Shown here in pieces: positions 55,961-64,000 of a stretch of 64,000 bases of DNA. Both the position numbers and the translations under genes were made by a program. A model generated the notes under the pieces. The model was not told where the DNA came from and ran no database searches. It was given only the letters and a program-made list of their open reading frames with translations. This DNA comes from Poa pratensis (taxonomy: Eukaryota; Streptophyta; Magnoliopsida; Poales; Poaceae): the NCBI GenBank assembly GCA_947311845.1, contig CAMZMU010000075.1, positions 23,845,421-23,909,420 of the forward strand. Direction: 5' to 3'. Position 1 is the stretch's first letter. The number at the start of each line of letters is the position of its first letter.

Positions 55961-56104
55961 GGTAAGGTAAACGGTACTCACATCCTCTGGCTACTAAGCT
56001 ATTTTCTAGCACTGTTGCCGGCGTGTGAGTGCTCAAAGGTATTTCCTTTAGATCCTGCAGTTTTATCTTTTTGTTTCTTGTTTTTATTTCACTAGTTAGG
56101 CTTA

Positions 56105-56704
56105 ATGGAAAACAACAACAAAATTAGAAAGCTATATGAAATTTATCTTGAGTTGGGACATGATGTGTTTGAAGAGAAAATTAAAAAACCTATGGAAATT
56201 TGTTTGCATAATAGTGGTAACAATGTTATTACTATAAATTCTTTGAACACCATTATTGCTAATGCTATGGAAAAGTCTAAGCTTGGGAAGCTGGTTTTGA
56301 TGAATATGATTTTCAGTCCCCCAAGTTTTGAGGAGAAAATTTTCTTTGATGATACTTTGCCTCCAATTTATGATGATTATAATGATAGTGGTATTTTGGT
56401 GCCACCTACTATGGAGGATAAAGTTTATTATGATTATACTATGCCTGCAATTTATGATGATTACAATGATGGTTGTGATAGTTTTACTCCCACTATTACT
56501 AATAAAATTGATTATGCTTATGTGGAGAGTAATGATACTTTTGTGCATGTGGATCATGATAAGAATGCTTTATGTGATAGCTATATTGTTAATTTTGTTC
56601 ATGATGCTACTGAAAATTATTATGAGAGAGGAAAATATGGTTGTAGAAATTTTCATGTTACTAAAACACCTCTCTTTATGACGAAGGTTTTGAGTTTCTC
56701 TTGA
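56105..56704 (+). CDS. Open reading frame of the Athila-like element, function unknown
   Basis: A 199-codon frame starts MENNNKIRKLYEIYLELGHD and stops at about 56704. It is acidic and tyrosine-rich. The motif SPPSFEEKIFFDDTLPPIYD and a second version (PPTMEDKVYYDYTMPAIYDD) form an internal repeat. It stands where gag would be but has no gag core, zinc knuckle or catalytic motif. Non-autonomous Triticeae Athila relatives often have such an ORF; whether it is made as protein is unknown. A better start than the ATG at 56105 is not visible. Confidence 0.5.
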   Translation: MENNNKIRKLYEIYLELGHDVFEEKIKKPMEICLHNSGNNVITINSLNTIIANAMEKSKLGKLVLMNMIFSPPSFEEKIFFDDTLPPIYDDYNDSGILVPPTMEDKVYYDYTMPAIYDDYNDGCDSFTPTITNKIDYAYVESNDTFVHVDHDKNALCDSYIVNFVHDATENYYERGKYGCRNFHVTKTPLFMTKVLSFS

Positions 56705-59313
56705 TTTGCTTTTATTTGATGGTTACTTTAAAACCTACTGGTCATTATGAGAGAGGGAGACATGGCTTCACATATCACAATAATATTAAGTCTCCTCTCT
56801 TTTTGTTGAAAATTTTGAAGTTACACTTGCTTTGCCTTCCTATGCCATTGGCTTCATGCTTCAATAATTTGTTTTCTTACAAGATCCCTTTGCATAGGAA
56901 GTGGGTTAGACTTAAATGTGTTTGGTATTTGCTTTTTATGCTCTCTTATATTCAACTCTTATACATATGAGAGCATCATCAAAATTATCATGCCTAGCTA
57001 AAAGGCTTTAAAGAAAAGCGCATGTGGGAGACAACCCATTGTTTTTATTTTCTGCTATTTTTATTTTATTTGAGTCAAGGTTCTGTTTACTTCTGTAGCA
57101 ATGTCTTTGTATCTTTATTTTCTTACATTGTTGTGCCAAGTAAGGCCTCTAATAGGAGGAAGATGATGCTAGATTTGGATTTCTGCGCAGGAACAGATTT
57201 CTGCTGTTACGTTTTGCTTCTGGAAAATCACAGAAAAATTATTTAAATCTGAAAAAATTTGTGCGTGATCCTCATATATGTACGCATCTTTCATTAGTTT
57301 TGAGTTTTTTGATTTGAGCAACGTAAGTGCCTCGAAAAAATTCGTCTTTACGGACTATTCTGTTTTAGACAGATTCTGCCTTTTATTTTGCATTCTCTCT
57401 TTTACTAGTGTTGAGTGGAATTCTTTTTTTGGTGGAAGAGCTTCACATAACATCAGTGGCAGTAGCTAATGTTTAAAGTAACGGTCATATTGCGTCCTTA
57501 CAGAACATGTGAGTTTTTGATTGTGCACTAACCCTCTAATGAGATTTACTTTGAGTTTGGTGTGGCGGAAGTTTTCAAGGGTCAAGAGGGAAGAGTGATA
57601 TAATAGGATGGAGAGGAGTGAAGAGCTTAAGCTTGGGGAGGCTCCCATGGATCTCCCCAGCATATTTCAAGAAGACTCAAGCGTCTAAGCTTGGGGATGC
57701 CCAAGGCATCTCCTTCTTCATCGTCAAAATTATCAGGTCATCTCTAGTGAAACTATATTTTAATTATTTCACATCATATGTGCTGTTCTTGGAGCGTCTG
57801 TATCTTATTATTTATTTATCTTAGCATCAAACACCGGTTACATTAATAAGTTGATCGTCACATATTTTGTTTATCATCTGGTTTTCAATGTTTACTTGGT
57901 TAATTGATTACTTGTTGAAACTTAAAAATGATGTGTGAATATATTGTTTAGTAGTTATGTTTTCTTATAGTTAGTCTCAACTAGCTAATAGTGCATATTA
58001 TGTTATTTTGATATTAACATGCATTGTCATGTTCATAAGTTGGTATGGAATTGTGCTATCCTCCTCTGAATGATTTATTTGAATTGACTTGGCACATGCT
58101 CACACATGTTTATGACTGAAAAATAAAGGTCAATTAAGCCTTGATGATCTATTTTGCCTCAGAGTTTTAGTATCATTTTTATGCATCAGTTAATTTTATT
58201 CTGTCGCAAGTATGATTATGATAGTTATTGCTCTCTTGATTGTCGCCTCCCAGTCTATTGCTAGCCTTCACTAGTACTGAGCGGGAATGCTGCTCGTGCA
58301 TCCAAAATCCTTAAAACCAAGTTATCCCAAAGAGTCCACCATAAATTCCTATGCATGGTATTTCAAACCATTACAAGTAAATTTTCATGTGCTACCTTTA
58401 AAACCTTCAAAATACTTCTCATTTTGTGACACTGTTTTTAGCTCATGAGGACGTAGAAGTTGGGTTTGTTAACTTCCAGTCTAAATTAAGTCCTCGACTT
58501 GCATGCTTCATCTGCTCGTCATTAATTTTGCAAAGAGCTGGTTAGACCATTATAACATCTAAAAAGTAAAATAAAATAGGCACTCCTCCATGGTATGTGA
58601 TTGTTGGCAGGCACCCGAGGATTCGGTTAGCCATGGTTTGTGTAAGCAAAGGTTGGGAGGATTGTCATGCTAAATAAAAGTGCATGCTATAAATGCCTAA
58701 TATCAATAACTCGGAACCGCTCTCAACTTATTTAGTATGGAAGATAACAAGAACTCTATTGCTGATTCGTTGACAGGAACAACCACCTCTCAAAACAATT
58801 TTATTTCTGTTTTAAAAATAAAAAGCTCTAGCACATGTTAATCCCTGCTTCCCTCTGCGAAGGGACAATCTTTTATTTTAATGTTGAGTCATCATCCTTT
58901 CTTTTAGCACTTCCTCGAGAGCATAACTGTCATTCTTAGTGTAATGTACTTGTCCCAGAATGCGGTTATCTGTGGTATAACTATGATGCTTTTACCTTTG
59001 ATATCTTTACATCTAGTCTTCACTTGAACTTCAGAGTTGCCTTGGCATTTATGTTTTGCTCCACAATTAAGGGCAAGCGAGATACCACTCTACCATGCTT
59101 TATTATGATCATTACAATCTTGTTGATGTTTATAAATTTCATGTTATGAGCTCTTAGTTCGTTGATACTTTTCATTAGGTAACATGATTGCTAAGTTTTT
59201 ACTATCCATACATCATGCAATTGTTAAAGACCTGATCATAGCATTTACAATCAAAAATTATTTTGTTATCATTTACCTACTCGAGGACGAGCAGGAATTA
59301 AGCTTGGGGATGT
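56705..59313. other. Non-coding internal region of the Athila-like element
   Basis: AT-rich, stop-rich, no pol motifs. Phrases 'agcttggggaggctcccat' and 'aagcttggggatgcccaagg' near 57630-57700 echo the purine tract 'taagcttggggatgt' that ends the region at 59300-59313. Confidence 0.7.
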
Positions 59314-59825
59314 TGATACGTCCAAAACGTATATATAATTTTTGATTGTTTCATGTTAATATTATGCCTTTGACACTTGTTTTTATATTAAGTTTATGAT
59401 TTATTTGGACTAACCTATTAATAGTTGCAAAAGTGCACAATGTTCTTATTTTACTCTTTGATGTGTAGGAATTACCAAAAATACAAGAGGAAACCTTGTT
59501 GGAGTCAAATTGGGACTTTCCTGAAATCTGTCTGAAAACTCCTTTTGAAGATTGTCACGTACCGGACAGAAGACGACGTCAAACGGAAAAAGTCTAGTCG
59601 CGAAAGTTGCAGGGAATTTTCTCCTAATGGATCTGGACATAAAATTCGGCCCAATCCGAGTCCGGACGGCCGAAATAAGACCGTTTTACCGAAACCCTAA
59701 AGGAGATGACAGGAATCCGAGAGCATATATAAGGAGAGGAAACCTAACTCGTGGGGAGGCCCCCATACCACGAATTTTCCTCCTCCCAGGCAGCCGTCTT
59801 GGGGTGGAGAACCTCCTCCATACCA
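59314..59825 (+). repeat. 3' LTR of Athila-like element, cut by another insertion
   Basis: First 510 bp of the LTR with TATATAAG at 59726-59733. It lacks the hAT, so it shows the empty site. Homology with the 5' LTR ends at 'ctccataccag', about 59825. Confidence 0.88.
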
Positions 59826-60901
59826 GTACTAACGAGGTGTACCCTCATCAAATCTCATGGTTAAGGACCTAGGGTTGAGATTATGGGGAGAGAACGTGGT
59901 AGTACTGGTAGTTTCGTCGGCTGACAAGCAGAGGCAAAGATTTACCCAGGTTCAGGCCCCTCGGGTGGAGGTAAAGACCCTACTTCCTGCTTGTCTGTTA
60001 TTGATCGCTGGATATTATGAGGTTACAAGGTGGCTCCGGCGAGATGACGATCTCGCAAGAGATTTGGTGGTTCGAGTATGGCTTGGTCCTAGATCGGCAC
60101 CCCTCCCAGCCTTTAAATAGGCTGGGTCTCGGGAGTTTGTAACCGACCTAGTTTACACATAAGGAAAGTATAAACCGACTATGTCTATGTCTAAACTTGG
60201 AGGGTACTCCATCTTGTTGGGCCTCTCGTCTTGGGCTTCGAGTTGTCTCTTCGCTATTGGGCTTTAGTCATCACGTGCACCAGGTACCCTCACGGTAGGG
60301 TACCCGAGATGTATATCCTTGTCAGTAGCCCCCGAGTACTTGTCTGACTCGAAGAATCGGGCATGGACTCGTTCGTAAGTGCACGTCATATGCTGTATAT
60401 TATAATTGGAATTCCTGTATGAATAGCACATGTTGGCTATGTCGAGTATTTCATCGACTGTGGTTTTTGCTTATGATGATCAAGGGATAATAGCTTAGCA
60501 GGCCCAGTTCACTCGACGGATCGGGACTGGTTAACTACACATTTGGGTAAAACCTTACTAGCTTTCAATCAAACTCGAGTCCCCGGACTCGAATCTGGAA
60601 CAAACTGGTCAGATTCGACTAGGCCGCTGAGGTCTTACTGAGTCGATCTGCAGTATAACTTTGAATTTTACCCAACGCGTCCGTCGGGATTTTTCATCAT
60701 GTCTGCTGACACGGAAAGTATAAGGATTGACGTTGCTGGAACGGTCCTTAGCCCAGCTCGAAAGTTCGGCGGGTCTTACCTTTGCACTATGCGTGCAGCA
60801 TCCGAGGTATTTGCGACGGACGCAACTCGGGAATGTTTCGAGTATGATTTTGCATATGAACGTAGTCGATATATTCGTCGACTGACCCTTTGACACTATT
60901 T

Positions 60902-61172
60902 TATCGGGTGCGCGACAGCGCTCCCGATGGGAGTAGCCCCCGAGATTGTGCTTTATTGCTTGCAATGGAGGATAATCTCAAAATCTTCTTACCCTACATA
61001 TGTTAGTCGAAGAAAATCTTTTGCCATAATTCTATCGGGTGCGCGGCAGCGCTCCCGATGGGAGTAGCCCCCGAGATTGTGCTTTATTACTTGTAATGGA
61101 GGATAATCTCAGAATCACTTGGTCTTGAGCATCTTTAGTCGAAGAAATTTTTGATACGCTCCCGATGGGAGT
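60902..61172. repeat. 131-bp tandem repeat with hairpin-forming core
   Basis: Copies start at 60902 and 61033, with a partial third near 61153. Each contains atcgggtgcgcg followed by cagcgctcccgat, a near-perfect inverted repeat, then 'gggagtagcccccgag'. Non-coding. Confidence 0.8.
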
Positions 61173-61699
61173 AATATGTCTTTGATCGAAGAGACAGTCG
61201 AGTGACCATACACTCGAAAACAATCGAGTGATTAATATGCTTTGGGCGAACCCGACATCTTTTCTGAACAAATCTGCTGCAATGACGTCAGGGATGACGT
61301 TTTATGGCGACTGCGCCACCTGACACGCGGTGGCGTGCGCTATGCTGCGATAGATGGGACGTGACACGTCTTGTGGGCCCATTGTGCAGCCGTTTGGACT
61401 GGATTTGACCGTTCAGGCACGATTTCTCCGGGGCCATGATGGTAGTTCCTAGATTCCCGTGCGTAGTGGGCGGAGTGGCCGGCGACGGTTGCCCTCCGTG
61501 GCTGCCACGTGTACGGTTGGATTTGCTTCTTTGCCCACGATCTCGCATCGACGGTGCGGATTCTTTTGCGTTGAGGTTAAAAGGGTGCGGCGGAGTAAAT
61601 AGTATTTTTTACTTGCCATTTGCTCTCCGCCGCCGCTGCTTCTTCTTCCTCCTCGCGCATCGCCATAGCCTCAGCGAAGCTTTTGCAACCACCACCGCG

Positions 61700-64000
61700 A
61701 TGACGAAACCTACCACCCGAAGGGCAGGAGTGCTGCAACGCATCGGCGGACAGCGCCGCTGGAGCCGCTGCCAGCGGTTTGAAGAGGGACAAGGGCGCTG
61801 GACCAAGTCCACCTGCAGCAAGAGGATGCTCACCGGCCTGCGGAACGACGGGCTGATCCCTGAGGACACCTCGCAAGTTCGCATCCCCGGCGCCGAGGTA
61901 ATCCCGCGCCCAGGCCCCAATGAGCGGGTCTGCTTTGTTGATTTTGTGAACAGGGGATTCTCCTTCCCTGTTCACAACTTTCTTCGTGCACTGATGCACG
62001 TGTATGGAGTGCAATTGCACGATTTTACGCCCAATGGGCTTTTGCACATTGCGTGTTTTTCGTCCTTTGCGAGTGCTTCTTGGGCGTCGCACCCCACTTT
62101 GGTCTGTTCCGCCGCATCTTCAACGTCAAGCGCCAGCACAGCGCCAAGGGACCTGGTGGTTTTGGAGTACAGGCTCGACCTGATGTCGAGTACTTCAAGA
62201 TCAACTTCCTGGAGTCTGTGCAAGGATGGCGCCAGAAGTGGTTCTACATCAAGGATGTGACCATAGGCGCCCAAACATTCGGGTTGCCTGCCTTTGACGC
62301 AGACGCCCTGGTGAAGAAGAGGCCATCCTGGATTGCCCAGCCGACCGGAGTCGAAGCCGAAGAGGCTGACATTCTGATGGAGAAGGTGCTGAAGCTTCAG
62401 ACCACTGTTGGTCGAGAGGTCACGGGCATCCATCTGCTAGCCATTATGGCCAAGAGGCGAGTGCAACCCCTTCGAGCCCGAGCACATGCTATGTGGGGAT
62501 ACAGTGGTGCTTCTGATCCAACCCGCTCACGCGCAGTGGAGCTTTCTGATGCGGAGGCGGAGAAGTTGGTAAGAAGCCTTACCAAATTGACTGATGAAGA
62601 TCCCTGCGAGATGAACTCGCCTGTGCCTCCTTATGAAACCAGCAACCCTCTACCAGAGGTAACAGTTGATACTATATCTCAGTTGATATGTTATGCATGT
62701 GTGATGTTGAATCCTTTGCTGTTTATGTGTGCAGGGACACAAAATGTATGAGTCGATGCCTCCCTTGCCAGAGAGCGGCCCAGTGCCAGACAATGAGCCA
62801 TTCGAGGCAGATTCTGATGATGAGATGGCCTCACTCGCCACCGCACACACGCCAGAAGCCGATGAGGGCGATGCTGAGGTGCAGGGCAAGCAGAAGCGGT
62901 CGCGCGACGAGGAAGACACCGCTGACTCGGAGGAAAAGGAGGAAGACAGGACGGAGTCGATGACGGCGCCACTCGAGGTTCCTCCGATTCGCTCGCTTCC
63001 CCCACGACCACCGAAGAAATCGCGCCCGAGCATGGGTGTGCTTACCCTGGTCGATTGTCGACCTTACTGAAGAGTAAGTATTACGTGCATGCTTTGTCAC
63101 TTTATGAATAATCCACCTTGTATATTTATAATGTGTGATACAGTGTTTCCTCGGATGAGGATATGCCTCCGCCACCTACGGCGGAAAAGAGTAGCGCAGC
63201 ATCCACTGCACGGACGCTGCCACCAGAGCAGCCGCCTACCCCTGCGACTCCTGCTGCTACAGCCACAGCTACACCACCCGAGCCGGAGGTTGCAGCAACT
63301 GAGAGCGGAGCTGCGGCTGCAGGTGTCCCTGCGTCGACTTCTTCCTTCTTGGAGCACGTAAGTTTATGCTTGCCGTAGTTTTAATCCTCATCGAGTGCCA
63401 ATTTTTTGCCTAGACTCAGTTATTGAGTTATGAATTTGCCCATGTCGTGCACTTAGGCATTTGTGCGAGAGTTGCTGAAGGCTGGTGCCAAGTATGTGCA
63501 CAAGGAGACTGAAGCCGCCACCCTGCAGCAGCAACTCGAAGCTGCAAGAGTGCGTATCTCTTTATGCTATTACCACTTGTTGAGGGTGATTCCTCTTGCA
63601 GTCTGCTGACATGTGTGTTTGTTTTGCAGAGGCCGCCGCTGATGCGGCAGAAAATTTGAACAACGCCACCCGTCGAGTGGCTGATCTGGAGAAGAGGCTG
63701 AAAGCAGCCGAGTTAGAGAGGAGTCGGCAATTGGTCGACTTTCTGCCGCCAGCACCAGCTTAACTGGTACGAATTTTTGCTGTGTTCCTTAGATGTTTGA
63801 GGTTTCTGATATATGGTGCTGATTATTTTGTCCACATGCTAGGCGTGATGGATGGCCCTACTGCTACTGGCAAGCAAAGCCTTGGCACCTCACTCGATGA
63901 AAGTGTGGCTGTCTCGGAGGTTACCAGTAGCAGAGCAGGGGAGATGCTGACGCAGGCGGCGAGTGCCTTGGGCGCCCTCCATGGCAGCTTCTTCCCCGGC
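61700..64000 (+). pseudogene. Plant 'putative gypsy type transposon' (PF04195-like) gene, partial, frameshifted
   Basis: Exons seen: 61700-62658, 62735-63073, 63144-63357, 63457-63549, 63630-63766 and 63843 to the edge, each with GT-AG borders. Exon 1 encodes a core like PF04195: FVNRGFSFPVHNFLRALMHV, YGVQLHDFTPNGLLHIACF, then LCECFLGVAPHFGLFRRIF in another frame (break near 62057). Later exons are acidic with KQKRSRDEE, then alanine/proline-rich, then heptad-rich (coiled coil: ATLQQQLEAA, VADLEKRL). A TGA at 63068-63070, just before the exon 2 donor, implies another shift or an early end. Known: such genes occur in grass transposons; their function is unclear. The 3' end is outside the window. 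Confidence 0.6.

Larger units (their letters stand above)
50798..59825 (+). mobile_element. Athila-like (Ty3/gypsy) non-autonomous LTR retrotransposon, nested host
   Basis: 5' LTR starts TGATACGTCC at 50798 and ends at 55932; a tRNA-Asp primer site follows at 55943. The internal region runs to 59313 and the 3' LTR starts TGATACGTCC at 59314. The 5' LTR is split by the hAT at 50861-54467. The 3' LTR is cut at about 59826. The LTR start, the tRNA-Asp primer and the 'aagcttggggatgt' tract fit Triticeae Athila-type families (Sabrina/Fatima-like; the exact name is uncertain). No pol is visible. The shared LTR parts differ at about a dozen of 500 positions by eye. Confidence 0.85.
59826..64000 (+). 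mobile_element. Unclassified transposable element carrying a PF04195-type gene, runs off the right edge
   Basis: Begins within the 3' LTR of the Athila-like element. The exact start is uncertain (59826-59839; TACTAACGAGG or TGTACCCTC). A TATA-like tttaaatagg is at 60112. Repeated 'gtagcccccgag' text and a 131-bp tandem repeat lie upstream of a multi-exon gene. It could be an LTR element or a CACTA; I cannot decide without the other end. Confidence 0.6.

Noticed and set aside
59827..59840. CACTA start for the right-edge element
   Set aside because: The bases read TACTAACGAGG, not CACTA, and no matching end is in the window; left unclassified.

Overview
The window looks like gene-poor intergenic DNA from a large-genome grass, most likely a wheat/barley-type (Triticeae) chromosome. 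The evidence is a deep stack of grass-type transposons (LTR elements primed by tRNA-Met and tRNA-Asp, a 5S-bearing Cassandra element, Helitrons, CACTA, hAT, PIF/Harbinger and a Stowaway-like MITE). Plant-style intron signals and the lack of any long intact host gene support this. All calls come from reading the bases; no database was searched, so family names rest on termini, target-site duplications (TSDs), primer sites and recognisable motifs.

Layout. (1) 1-5690: first coding exon (688-955, minus) of an RBM25-like splicing-factor gene whose remaining exons lie off the left edge, then AT-rich flank. (2) 5691-20077: a 14.4-kb LTR retrotransposon (LTRs 2.54 kb, TSD CAATG) with a decayed gag-only region, itself invaded by a 3.4-kb solo LTR (13300-16723, TSD AGAAA). 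(3) 20083-26880: flank containing a chain of short phase-compatible minus-strand exons of an unrecognised gene (23560-25054), a 350-bp tandem duplication and a GC-rich block. (4) 26893-27613: a complete Cassandra element with 5S-rRNA-like LTRs. (5) 28061-28349: a small poly-A retroposon; 29623-29714: a Stowaway-like MITE. (6) 31219-35762: a second RBM25-like gene, intron-containing but broken by several frameshifts, with a PIF/Harbinger element (36082-37506) inserted just upstream.

(7) 37510-47863: a mosaic of an old exon chain with possible RPA similarity, a complete Helitron (39346-41460), a minus-strand retroposon (42536-45577) holding a complete CACTA element (42924-44988), a C2H2 zinc-finger gene fragment and a Helitron-type 3' end. 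(8) 48578-64000: a nested stack. An inverted LTR of the family in (2) is split by an Athila-like element (50798 onward). That element's 5' LTR holds a hAT transposon (50861-54467), which in turn holds a deleted Athila-like element (51119-53948). The outer element's 3' LTR is cut at about 59826 by another repeat, which carries a multi-exon gene resembling the 'putative gypsy type transposon' family and runs off the right edge.

No complete, clearly functional host gene lies in the window. The most informative points are the tandem RBM25 pair (one broken), the transposon stack whose order can be read from empty sites and TSDs, the Cassandra element, the CACTA with a 64/51-bp alternating repeat, and two unrecognised exon chains with consistent splice phases.
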